Assembly: GCF_963678975.1 (NCBI RefSeq)
Contig: NC_089285.1
Span: forward strand, 8,790,694-8,854,693
Length of the DNA: 64,000 nucleotides
Direction: 5' to 3'
Origin: Dysidea avara
Taxonomy: Eukaryota; Porifera; Demospongiae; Dictyoceratida; Dysideidae
Positions 23,741 through 33,928 of this stretch are shown here, piece by piece; position 1 is the stretch's first letter, and every line of letters starts with the position of its first letter. Made by a program: the position numbers and the translations under genes. The notes beneath the pieces are model-generated. The model was not told the DNA's origin. It saw only the letters and a list, made by a program, of their open reading frames with translations, and did not search any database.

Positions 23741-24084
23741 TTACAGCCGTTTTTGTAAGCGCATGTAATTTATTTTCCCAATACTTGCTGTACAAATCCA
23801 TCTTTCTGTTGTTGCTACTTTGTAGGGTTGTGTAACTCCAAAAGTCGTTGCCATATGAGGCTGAAACTTGGCCAGAGCATACACTTGGCTAAGCAGATTA
23901 TAGATATTCAATAATAAAGAATCTGAAAAATGCGCCATTATGTTGGGTTTTTGCAGATCCGGTCACAATTGTTAACAGAAGTTATAGACGTATAATTGAA
24001 CTTGTGACATCATTGCTCACTTGATAAATTCCTATCCTTGTCTAATTGAGAATTAGAACTAGATGTAGATGCTACAAAAAATGG
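23741..24084. other. No clear gene
   Basis: A 65-codon minus-strand frame at 23741-23938 (KFQPHMATTFGVTQPYKVAT) might belong to the upstream part of the decayed Tudor-like gene, but nothing in it is diagnostic. Confidence 0.3.
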
Positions 24085-24335
24085 GTGATTTGTTTGCAGC
24101 TAAACTTTTTGCATGATTGTTTCTTTGTAACTGAACTCTCTACAACGTAACTTCTTCTAGCTGATCTCTCTACAGGGTAATTTGTTTGTAGCTGAATTCT
24201 CTACAGGGTGATTTATTTGAGCTGAACTCTCTACGTGATGGCTTCTTTGTAGTTGAACTCTCTATTAGGTACCTTCTTCTAGCTGATCTGACTACAGGGT
24301 GACTTGTTTGTAGCTGAATTCCCTACAGAATAACT
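24085..24335 (+). repeat. Tandem repeat of about 30.5 bp with a 61-bp higher-order period
   Basis: Units of the form TTTGTAGCTGAACTCTCTAC + AGGGTGACT start at 24100, 24131, 24161, 24192, 24222, 24253, 24283 and 24314. The spacings alternate 31, 30, 31, 30, 31, 30, 31. CTTCTTCTAG alternates with TTGTTTGTAG upstream of the core, so the true unit appears to be a dimer. Confidence 0.9.
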
Positions 24336-24373
24336 TGCAGTGTAATATTACTGAGTAAATTATAAATGCAGCT

Positions 24374-24415
24374 GAATGCTTTATTAGGGTGACTGTTCTA
24401 TTAGAGTATCTCGAT
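24374..24415. repeat. Pair of CTCTATTAGAG-type motifs
   Basis: GCTTTATTAGGGTGACTG is followed at once by TTCTATTAGAGTATCTCGAT. The two units abut each other just downstream of the 61-bp tandem repeat. Confidence 0.8.
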
Positions 24416-24539
24416 CTCGCATTTGCTGCACGTAGTTGCCTTTCGAATCATAACTCAGTGATTCTTCTGTACTACTGCAAGGACTTTCTATGATGATTAT
24501 TCCAGCTACATACTGATTTTCAGCTCGTTGGTCTAAGCG

Positions 24540-25260
24540 GTTTGCCTGGTAGACACGAAAACTAATAGTTTTTTATTCATAAAAATCGATCAAGTAATTT
24601 TGACACAGGTTGGGTTTTGTGTCATATCTCCATGGTCTTTACCCCGATTCCTTTCAAACCACAAAAAGGCACTCCTACGACGGTTGCTCCATCTACTTAT
24701 CAATTTTCAACTGATTCCTCCAAGGGGTTTACCCTGTAGGCGTGACAGACCTTCGACCTTATTTTACGCAAATAATCGGTCATAACTCCATGAATGTTCA
24801 TCGGATTCGTACCAACGTTGGTACGGATATCCGCCTTAATGAGCCCTTTAAGTGTGCCAAATTTCAGCTCAATCCGAGCACGCATTCGTGTTTTATGGCG
24901 AATTTTGCGAAGTGTGCGAAATGAAGATGAAGAAGAAAAAAATAAAGAAATTGAAATGAAATTTTGTTCGCTGGTATCTCAAAAATGGCTGGAGCGATTT
25001 TCTTCAAATTTGGTATGTAGACTCCCCTAACTGGGCGGCACTTCTCTAGCAAATTTGGTTCCAATCGGATTAGGGATCACAGAGCTACATAGGTGTGAAA
25101 ATTGCGTTTTCTTTCTTCCTGTTAATATACTCACGGTGTGGAGCGCCAACTTCTTTGGCCGCACGACACACTACCATGTGTCTTGATGTGTGACAAGTGG
25201 AAGAGATAATATTGCTTCCAATCACCTGGCTGAAAGTACTGACTTGTAGTTTTCAAAGTC
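24540..25260. repeat. Probable interspersed repeat, class unknown
   Basis: No stable reading frame, although short frames overlap on both strands. The right part contains GGCCGCACGACACACTACCA at 25157-25176, nearly repeated at 32318-32337. This suggests a dispersed element. No TIR or poly-A tail was seen. Confidence 0.35.
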
Positions 25261-25300
25261 AGGTCATACTGTTGGTAGCACCTGGAAGCCTGCTCGATTG

Positions 25301-25563
25301 CCAAGAAAATGGTAAAATTTGCTTATTAATCGGATATTCGCCGTAGATGATACGCTTGTTTAAACGTGCACCCTTGAATTGTTACAGTCAAAAACTTCTT
25401 CTAATGATCTCGCCAGTTCCAGCAATGTTATCCCTACCATATTTCATCCCAATTTAACAGTTTTGGTAGCAGTTTGAAGGTTATTTCATTGCCAAGACAA
25501 TGGTGTAAATCGCATATTAATCGGATATTCACCGTAGATGATACACCTGTTTAAATGCGCACC
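25301..25563 (+). repeat. Two direct repeats of about 72 bp, 190 bp apart
   Basis: 25301-25372 and 25491-25563 share ATTGCCAAGA, TATTAATCGGATATTC and CCGTAGATGATAC, with a common end near GCACC. They may be remains of a longer tandem unit. Confidence 0.75.
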
Positions 25564-25569
25564 GTTATT

Positions 25570-25602
25570 ATGGCAATATATTAGCCATTTGATAATAAAG
25601 GA
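25570..25602. repeat. 33-bp segment shared with 38486-38518
   Basis: AATATATTAGCCATTTGATA plus ATAAAGG is identical at both places. At the second place it forms the immediate 3' flank of the Tudor-like gene copy 2, so this may be a detached tail of the same element. Confidence 0.7.
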
Positions 25603-25717
25603 CTAACACGTTATTTATAACTTAGATAGTATTTATGGAACGCCAAATGTGACAAAAATTCTATTTGACATCGTTAAAATCGGTCACATCGATGTTTTGT
25701 AATCAATGTCATAGCAT

Positions 25718-25838
25718 CGATCTAAAAACATCAATGATTTTGCATCTATCTCAAAACATTGATGATTTTGCATCAATCTCAAAACATTGATGATTTTGCA
25801 GCGATCTCCAAACATTGATGTTTTTTATCAATGTGGTG
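25718..25838 (+). repeat. 28-bp tandem repeat, four units
   Basis: AACATTGATGATTTTGCATC-type units start at 25727, 25755, 25783 and 25811, exactly 28 bp apart. The first is slightly diverged (AACATCAATG). Confidence 0.9.
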
Positions 25839-26161
25839 GCAGAACATACTTGGAAGTGAGTGTATACTTACAGCATGAATATATTGATATGTGCGAAAAT
25901 TTTAATTCGCCAAGTTGCATGTAATTATATGTATTAGTGTATAATCTATAAAATAATAATGTGCTTAATAATTCTGCACACGCTTAAATCTTTGCGAATG
26001 GGCGAGCTACTTATAACGAACCGGTCCGTCTCCCTTGTGGATTTATAGCGAGATTTATAGACTAGAGAGTCTTGTGCCATCTACTGTGGCTGATGAATAC
26101 AACTCCTGACTGCTGTTCTGTAGTTCTAGATGAGTTGGAGTGAGGTGTTATTGAAATAAAA

Positions 26162-26382
26162 ACATTTTTTACGGAAGGAGCCAAAGGAGGAACAGTAGAG
26201 ATAGAAGCTGTGCTAGCGAAAACGGATAGGTTAGCACAATGGGCATTAGCCATATCATCTCAGACGGATATCGAACACGGTGAAGATCTGCTTTCCTATG
26301 TAATAGCAGCAAGGGATGCAGTGCTTGATTGCTTGCAGGGGGCTGATAGAGGACCAGGAAGGCCGATGATTCCAATCCTGAG
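26162..26382 (+). CDS. Exon of an integrase-core-family-like gene (isolated)
   Basis: This open stretch ends CCAATCCTGAG before GTATTT, a plausible splice donor. It encodes IEHGEDLLSYVIAARDAVLD and CLQGADRGPGRPMIPIL. The wording resembles the N-terminal part of uncharacterised cnidarian and sponge proteins that carry an integrase-core domain further on. There is no ATG in this frame and no second exon could be found within 1.5 kb. It may be a stray exon of a decayed gene. Confidence 0.35.
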
Positions 26383-27366
26383 GTATTTTTTCATTACTAA
26401 GATAGCTGCAGTTTTTTTGTTTTTTTTTGCAAAAAAGATGCCTTTTCACATATTTTACATGCTATAAGCAACACGTCATAAGTCACTTTTTAAAAATTTC
26501 TCTCTCAAATGTATGCAGTTTAAATTTTCCTTTTACCCTTCAGTGATTTTAAACTATGGAACAATCTACCCAAAATATTATTCAAACACAACTAAGTTTT
26601 GTAATGATTCAGAATTACACCTGTGCAACATGATTTCTGCACAGTACATATCAAAACTTGTGTAAGATATTCCGGATTTCCGAATAGATTACACCTGTTT
26701 TGTATAAAATTACATCATCTTCTAAACAAGACGTCATAACTTCCATGCATTCTGGTCGATAAACATGAAGTTTGGTTTATCAGACTTCTTGATGAAGGGC
26801 GATTTGATTCATGTGTAAGTTCTTTGTGTAGTAATAAAGGGGAAGCTAAAAAGTCTTGTACCACAAAATTTACATATTCAGAATGTCCGTAAAAACACGT
26901 GTTTTTCAACATATCTTTGTAAACTAACCTGTTTAACAATTTGTACGGTTGAAGTCTTATTAAACATCCTTCACTGCATAGAATGATACCAAATTTAGTG
27001 AATTTGGTTGAGGCTAACAACTTGTAAACTGGGATTTTCCCACCGTGATAATTAAATTGTCCAATAGGTTAATGTATGGAATGCATATTATGTCATCATC
27101 ATCAGCAGTAAATAACTGTCGCTATCGGTTGGCACTGGATAGAGAAATTTATAGAGGTGCACCGATATCAATATCGTATCAGTGAAAAGTTGACTTTTTA
27201 GCAGATATGAGCAGATATTACACATAAGTAGGGTAGTGCTAAAAGCCAGAATGGAATGGAACGGGGCGCACGCCAAGTTAATAAATAGTTTTTGCAGATT
27301 GTACACCGTTTCTTACCATTACATAGTGACTAGAATTGTGCTGAAGTTAGTCTTCTTCTACTTGTA
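26383..27366. other. No gene recognised; hAT-like terminus at 27152
   Basis: Mostly featureless. TAGAGGTGCACCGATATC at 27152-27169 looks like a hAT terminus related to the one at 2580-2596, but no partner end was found. 27248-27270 carries GGAATGGAACGGGGCGC, similar to 9532-9566. Confidence 0.4.
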
Positions 27367-27709
27367 TGCATGCTAGAAATCGCTCGCTCGAAGTTTCTAT
27401 TTAATGCCCACTGCACAAAAGCGTTTTGCAATTACCTACGCTGAAAAACTATCATTTAACCTGCTGAACTATTATTTTGTAAGCACTGTAAGCACATGAT
27501 TCACAGCCACTAACATACACTGTGGCTAACTCTTGTAAATTATTGCCCATGCTGGCAGACTTCAGAAAACCATCCTCGCTGTTACTAAAGAGTTGGACAC
27601 GACTATAACATGAAAATAGTACAGTAGTTTACCTTTTAGAATGATAAGGAAGCAATTCTACATGGCGGGCATTAAATAGAAACTTCGAGAGCACGATTTC
27701 TAGCTTGCA
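27367..27709. mobile_element. 343-bp MITE with 42-bp TIRs flanked by TA
   Basis: The left end TGCATGCTAGAAATCGCTCG continues to TTTCTATTTAATGCCC. The right end, read inward, is TGCAAGCTAGAAATCGTGCT followed by the same inner sequence. TA flanks both ends (27365-27366, 27710-27711), as expected for Tc1/mariner-type insertion. It ends only 87 bp before the ATG of the HIRAN gene. Confidence 0.75.
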
Positions 27710-27795
27710 TATATACCAGGGGGGTACGACACGTTGGATAACAAACCATTTCAAATCCACCGCATGGTTCGAATTCCAAACTACTCACATGTGGG

Positions 27796-28940
27796 ATGGC
27801 GGCTAGCAACGTGCGCGGCAACGTGGAAGAAAGTAGAGATGGTAATGATCCTTCAGACGCGCACTGTAACGGAGTATATTTTACATCTAAGGCTAGTCGG
27901 TATAGCGACATTAGCACGAGGATAACTGATGATGAAGTGCCTGTATGTGTCTTGACTACCGTTGGAGACAAATTTCTGTACGTCATACCCGGATTTGATA
28001 TCCTCGCAGTGGAACTGTGTCACATCAAAGTTTCGTTAGGGACAGAGGAATCACCCGAAATATATGATTTTTTATCAAGAATGACAGAAGCTTATGTAGA
28101 CTGTTCCCTTCAGAAATGGTAGTCAAGGACATCGCAATAATCAAGGTATTCTTTGAAAATTGTATCAGTGCATCATACATATATTACATGATACATTGAA
28201 TTACACTGTATATGAAATAATTTGCTAACTTAGAAAATCATTATATTATTTTTGTACTGGACAGGAAGAAGACTTCAACTTATATGTGAATACTAGTGTT
28301 GTCAATCTACCACCATATGGACTAACTGTTGTATGGGAGTGGGAATGGATAGATCACAATGTGGCAGATGTCTCTGAGACAACTTTAGACATGCTCATGG
28401 ATGATTCTACCCATTGTACACCCAAGGACCATTCAGATTCCGATTCAACTCATTGTACACCTGAGGACAATCCAGATTCTGATTCAACTGATTGTATGGC
28501 AGAGGACAATCCAGATTTGGACCCAATGCATTATACACCCAAGAAGGAGTACACTGTAACATTCAAATGTATTGGGTGTACTGACGATGTGGATGCTCAA
28601 GACGCACTTAAACATGCTAGCCAACTTTTAGATGCCGGTAATTTAGTTCCTGAGAACATTTATCCAGAACCCAGTAATCCATATGACCGCAAAGCAATAG
28701 CTTTCAAATGCTGGATTAATAACAAATGGACCAGAATTGGCTATGTAGTCCGTCCGTGAAATTTTGAATGACGTTCACGATGCCAGGAGTTATGACCAAA
28801 TTACCAACATAAGCTTTGCTTGGGTTAAGTTTCTAGTGTGTTGGAGTCGACCAGGATACTATGCCGGTGTTAGAAATACCAAGCATGGAATTGGTCAGCT
28901 CGAGTTTGTGCATTCGCAAGCACCTGCTGAAAGACGATAA
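27796..28940 (+). CDS. HIRAN-domain protein gene, two exons with two frame breaks
   Basis: Exon 1 (27796-28145) starts at an ATG preceded by GG and followed by GCG. Exon 2 begins at 28265 after TGGACAG. Exon 2 carries three 14-residue acidic repeats (28399-28540, THCTPEDNPDSDST type), then KEYTVTFKCIGC, VPENIYPEPSNPYDRKAIAF and TRIGYVV. This is a HIRAN domain, found in helicases such as HLTF and alone in many invertebrate proteins, where it is thought to bind DNA ends or stalled forks. The tail continues as ILNDVHDARSYDQITNISFA and RPGYYAGVRNT, stop 28938-28940. The frame changes once at an AAA run (28114-28116, one base short) and once at CCGTCCGT (28750-28757, apparently four bases too many). 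It may be a young pseudogene or consensus error. Confidence 0.65.
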
Positions 28941-28966
28941 CATTCATCATTAAAGATTGTGTGAAA

Positions 28967-30610
28967 TTACTTTTTTGCTGTTTGTGTATATGAATGTTCA
29001 AACAAAACTAAAGGTCCATTGGATGGAGGAGGGAGTTCGAGGGGAAGATTATGAAACTTGGGCCTTATTGACAGGCTTCCCCTAACAGGCATTTTGGCCC
29101 GGCGGGGAGCAAAAGCAGATGGCTGTTCTCTTACTGGGATGCGTTTCTCTAGGTTTTTTCCTTGGTTCTTTGTCAAAATCAGGGTGAGGACCTTCATAAT
29201 ATTGAGCATGGGTTGAGGTGTGGTAGTAGAATGGGAGCTGTGGGTCAACTCTTTTAGGAAACTCTGTTACTATCTTCCGCATCCCGAATTTGACCTCCTT
29301 AGTAGAGAAATTTTGGCCAATGCTGTCTCGCATCATGCTAAAAAAGCACTCGACATCATCCGTACTGCTGGCCCTTGGATGCTCAAGTGGTCTACCAGTG
29401 TTTGCACATTCACGTCGATGCCACTCTCTGCCTTCAATGTTTGTGATCACTCCAATTACTGTTTCCCTTGAAAATCCCAAAACATCACTTAAACTCCTAT
29501 TTGATAGGTCAAAATAATACCGCATGCCAATACAACATATGTGTATACCTGTTCACCTCTAGTAGGCTAAAATCATAGGTATCGTGCCACGGCATCAACT
29601 CAGTTAAAATCATCTGGAGCATCTCATAATCAAATTTGCATCGTTGTAAACTGTGTAGTCCTCGTTCATCACTTGCTCTTCGCCAGTTCCATACAGTTTT
29701 GATGTATGTTGCTTCGTATGAATACCCCTTTCTTTCCATAAAAGTAGACAGCTTAGGGTTAAACATACGCTCTGCATCCACCACAGACTGCTTTCTTGAC
29801 CCAATTAAAGCTGGATATGTTAGACCGGAGGTAGTGTCACTAAGTGCTTCTGTGTATCTTTCTAGTTTAAGCTTTGCTGGTCCACCACTCCTTGTGTGGC
29901 TTGCTATGTGCTACATTTTACGTAGGAGATCAAAAAGCAGAAGTACAATACTGCAATACATACTTTGATTAGATGTGTTTCATCTTCCCGTTCATAGAAT
30001 AGGGTGTTTGTTTCTGGATGGTGCTGAGGAACATACATAAAGGTCTTGAAAGGTATTCCCTTTGCTTCATATTTCTCAATTTCATGTACATAATGAAACT
30101 GAACTAGAATTGATCTAAGCTTGTCTTCAAAACCCTCACTTTTGCCTATATGTTTAAATTAAATAACACCAATCAATTCCATTCAACAGGACATGTGTAC
30201 CTGGAATCCAAGTATGAAACTCATAACCAGGTGGTACAGTTCTGGGATGCAAACGGTCTATTATATCCTTCATACTAATACCCTCTGTTATCCACCTGCT
30301 GATATCACTGAGAACACTCTGTGGAACAATGTGGTCATCACACTTGGTTGTTAAGGTTCCATTAGGTAGGCAGTCTATAATACAGTGGTGATCAGGTTCA
30401 CGATTATACAAATCAATTTACCTGTGGGTGTTATCATCTCTAACGTTGTATATCCCTTGCTCCGTAGATAATTAAATTCCCCATCGCTAACAAACCCTAG
30501 GAGGCGATCAATGATAATTTCATTAATACAGACAGTATGCAAAAAAATACCTGATAACTTTCATTTGCCTTGAGGTCATCTCTTTACATCTGCAAGGGTA
30601 ACCAATGAGT
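28967..30610 (-). pseudogene. Large uncharacterised transposase-like gene, several exons
   Basis: Minus-strand coding blocks in order: 30430-30610 (CINEIIIDRLLGFVSDGEFN), 30190-30411 (DIIDRLHPRTVPPGYEFHTW), 29985-30150 (GIPFKTFMYVPQHHPETNTL), 29555-29910 (SVVDAERMFNPKLSTFMERK), then 28967-29510 (SSTDDVECFFSMMRD, PQLPFYYHTSTHAQYYEGP). Splice-like GT/AG ends separate several of them. I recall this set from multi-copy sponge and cnidarian genes of unknown class; a DNA-transposon origin is likely but no catalytic triad can be assigned. Two frame changes fall in homopolymers: a T7 run near 30542-30548 and an A6 run near 29140-29145. Confidence 0.5.
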
Positions 30611-30953
30611 TAATGTGTTAATACCAATCTATTCACATTAACATGTTGTACCACCACTGGGTACTTTATTATGATCACCTAGCAGAAACCATACTACTGC
30701 TGACCACAGCATGCTAAACGTTGCCTAAATAGTTCAATACATCAATACTGTATTGTACAAAGTACATTCAATAGTAAGGAAACAATACATTGGTGTTTGT
30801 TAGCACTGACAGTACCGTATATCAATTAAAATTGACGGTGAACTAAATTTGGCGAATCAACAATTCATCACTAAACTGCCAAATTAAATTTCCACCAACA
30901 TTATTATCATGTCTCCAAGCTTTTGATAGCAGTTGATGAAACAGGTTTCGACT
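30611..30953. other. No gene recognised
   Basis: Non-coding between the transposase-like gene and a hAT-like terminus. Confidence 0.4.
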
Positions 30954-31060
30954 AGTGATGTGCAATATACCGAAAAATTATTGACATTGCAATATTTTTT
31001 TCAATACTGATATCGTATCGAATCTCAATATCAATATTTATCGTATAGTCAATATTCTGC
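30954..31060 (+). mobile_element. hAT-like terminus with subterminal repeats
   Basis: CTAGTGATGTGCAATATACC is followed by AATATC- and TATCGTA-rich sequence with internal mirror repeats. This is typical of hAT MITE ends. No partner end was found. Confidence 0.4.
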
Positions 31061-31337
31061 TACAATTTAAAAAATACTGAGTAATATTTTGGTAAATTTA
31101 CAACTTTTGGTGTGTGATTGTGCAATCACAGTCGAAATGATGCTCAATTCTGTATAGTTTAGCCATTTAAAAAAAAGTCTACCAGTTTCCAAGGCTTGTT
31201 ATTACCTCTATCACAAATCCTATAAAGCATAGCTGCTAATTATAAACATTTGTCCCACACAATTAATCAAAAGAAAAATACTAAAAAAGTATGATGCTCA
31301 TAAACATTAGGCTGTTTAATCAAGTAAGTTAACTTAC

Positions 31338-32183
31338 TCTATCCACTTTCACTATGACAGGTTTGCCTACAATATCATCAACACTGACTGCTGTCAAAGT
31401 AGATGATCTAAATGTTACTGGCTTAATTACAATGCTTAAAAAATCTGCTTCTTTGTATAAGCGAAGTTAGGGTTTGCAAGGATTTCCAGCAGACTGCATC
31501 ATTGAAACACTCTCAATATCACACATTTTGATAAGTGCAACTGGTCTAGATTAATGATAAACAAATTGATTTGGCCATAGGCAGTGCTACCTTCTCTATT
31601 TGTAAAACAACAGATAGTATTCTCCCTTTTAAATTGCCGGTTTTTCACATATTCAGTGGAGTAATACGTAATCCCTGCTTAAAAGCTGAAAAAACACAAC
31701 ATTAGAGTCTTAATCACTTTCAATGGCATCCTTCTGCTCATTAGTTAAAATTAATTTTGCTGTAACACCAATTACATAGCAGTGATTTCCAAGAAAAGAC
31801 ATTGTTCTTCTAAGTGCGTTTGGATATGTGGTTGCCTCGCCTTGAAGTTGGTGGCGCATTAGTTGCATTGTCAGACTGACGTCAATGTTGTGTAATATTT
31901 GATGATGTATATCGTCATTGCCATGAAATAAGTACTTTATGTGTCCATTTTTACTTTCATATCCAAATGAAGAATGTGTCCAAAGTGGACCCCACAACCT
32001 CACAAATTTGCATAAATGTGTTAATAGGTGGGAGCAATACTTTTCCCCATATATCAGTTCACAAAAGTCCAAAAGCATTTCCTCTGGTGCATCAATTTCC
32101 TCAAAAGATATGGTGCTTTTAAGTAAAATATGCATGGCACATACTAATAGTGCATAATGATGCCAAAACAACGATGAGTTCAA
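31338..32183 (-). pseudogene. C-terminal part of a CACTA (En/Spm-type) transposase, DUF4218-like
   Basis: The main minus-strand exon (31710-32183) reads SLFWHHYALLVCAMHILL, EEMLLDFCELIYGEKYCSHL, LTHLCKFVRLWGPLWTHSSF and YESKNGHIKYLFHG. This is the conserved DUF4218 region found downstream of the catalytic domain in CACTA transposases. Two further fragments follow at 31565-31690 (GITYYSTEYVKNRQFKRENT) and 31338-31480 (FRSSTLTAVSVDDIVGKPVI). Stops separate them, so introns or decay must be assumed. The catalytic part is absent upstream and no CACTA termini were identified. Confidence 0.6.
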
Positions 32184-33201
32184 CTCTAGAGTTTCAGAGG
32201 GATAGCGTAAGTGGCGGGTGAGTTACAGGATGACCGAATTTTACAACGTTCGTTCCTGTAAAATCCTCATGTAGTGGTCGCGTCATTTATTGTCTGCGGC
32301 GCGCGTTTCTGCTTTACTGGCCGCGCGACTCACTACCGTGAGTCTTGATGTTAATGTTACAATAATAAAGTTAATACTATAGTCATTAATGTTATTGTAA
32401 TGTTAAATCAGTGTTCTGTATGTGGCCACTGTGCCTTTCTTGAATGATTATACAAACATGTGTAGCTACCCCATATACACCTGTAAAGTTAAAAAGCATC
32501 AAATTGTGATTCCAGTAGTTTATTTACTCACATGCTGGCACAGACAATTGTTCCTATTGCAGGGAACACTAATGCCACCATCAATGTTTGGCTTCTTGTG
32601 TAGTATGCCTCTGGTTGATCTGTAGTTATAAAGATGTGGTATTTCACCACCTACACATAAACAACTTGTATAAAAAATTATGGATGCACAACTTGTGACC
32701 TCTCAAACCATCTCATTTAGCTACAAGCACTGTTTATACAGATGTGTCAATTATAAATTTAAAGAACCTTCTGCTTGTTGATTGGCCAGAACCAGTTGCA
32801 AAATATACACTACCCAGTGAAGCCCCAAAGATTTATATGATGTGCATGGCGTCAATGGTGAGGTCATGAAGTACATCTTTGTGCGTGGCCATAAGTTTAG
32901 TTCACTGGCATTCAGCTGCCATACAATGTTAAACAAGAACCATTCAGTTATAGTCACATAGGATGCAAACATATAGGCTTTATATACAATTTGCAGTATG
33001 TATAACAATTATCGTGAAATATACGTCATAGATACATTAAGTGTACTGCAAATTAATGATGTCTTACTCCCCATTGCCATTAATTCTCAGATCACCATAC
33101 ACTGTAGACCATGTATTATTTGAGCTAGTACATTACAAGCACACAGCAAAATTTGGAATTTTCAACTAGAGTAGGAACCATAGCACATCGATAAAAATTA
33201 C
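32184..33201. other. No gene recognised; dispersed motif at 32318-32346
   Basis: The motif GGCCGCGCGACTCACTACCG followed by TGAGTCTTGATG is shared with 25157-25187 and includes the short palindrome ACTCACTACCGTGAGT. The remainder has no supportable coding. Confidence 0.4.
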
Positions 33202-33377
33202 TGAAACAAGCTGGAGTAGTGCATGACATTAAATCACAGTAAAACAATAAGTATTATATCCAGATTCCTACTGTGTTTTTCCATTATGGTATCTTGAGCA
33301 CAGTAGGGATATACACACTTCTTATTGGTTTACTGTGATTTAATATTTAATATCGTGCACAACTCCAGCTTGTTTCA
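33202..33377. repeat. 176-bp near-complete palindrome (fold-back MITE)
   Basis: TGAAACAAGCTGGAGTAGTG at the left is mirrored by CACAACTCCAGCTTGTTTCA at the right. AAATCACAGTAAAACAATAA, TATATCC and CCTACTGTG continue the pairing almost to the centre. It has no coding. Confidence 0.85.
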
Positions 33378-33702
33378 CGTCCGCTACTGATGTACTGTCG
33401 GGTAAGTATGTTATATTCATACATGTAGTTGTTGTTTCCTTGAACATTATACTCGCATTTCTCAGCTCACCCAGCTGTTTTTAATGGGTACCTGGTTGGG
33501 AAGCAAATGCCACATGTCTCGTGTGCAGTTGAGGTTCAAGTGAAACATCTGACACTTATTCCTTCACTCTGTGAGACGCAATGCAGCCATACAGTCCTGC
33601 CCCTGGAAAATTGCCCATAGATACCTTAGTAGTTCCCAGTCATCTGGGTAGGTATGACTGTTTATATATACGGCAGTTAGCAGCTATGCTTCTCTTACTC
33701 TG
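33378..33702. other. Nothing recognised
   Basis: Short non-coding interval between the palindrome and the VNTR. Confidence 0.4.
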
Positions 33703-33928
33703 TGTGTGTGTGTGTGTGTGTCGGTGTAGTGTGTGTGTGTCGGTGTAGTGTGTGTGTCGGTGTAGTGTGTGTGTGTCGGTGTAGTGTGTGTGTGTCGGTG
33801 TAGTGTGTGTGTGTCGGTGTAGTGTGTGTGTGTCGGTGTAGTGTGTGTGTAGTGTGTGTGTGTGTAGTGTGTGTGTAGTGTGTGTGTGTGTAGTGTGTGT
33901 GTAGTGTAGTGTGTGTGTGTGTGTGTTC
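33703..33928 (+). repeat. GTGTGTGTCGGTGTAGT minisatellite
   Basis: Alternating GT tracts, CGGTGTAGT and GTAGT units over about 225 bp, with unit lengths of about 15-19 bp. The open frame across it (His/Thr-rich on the minus strand) is a by-product of the repeat. Confidence 0.95.
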
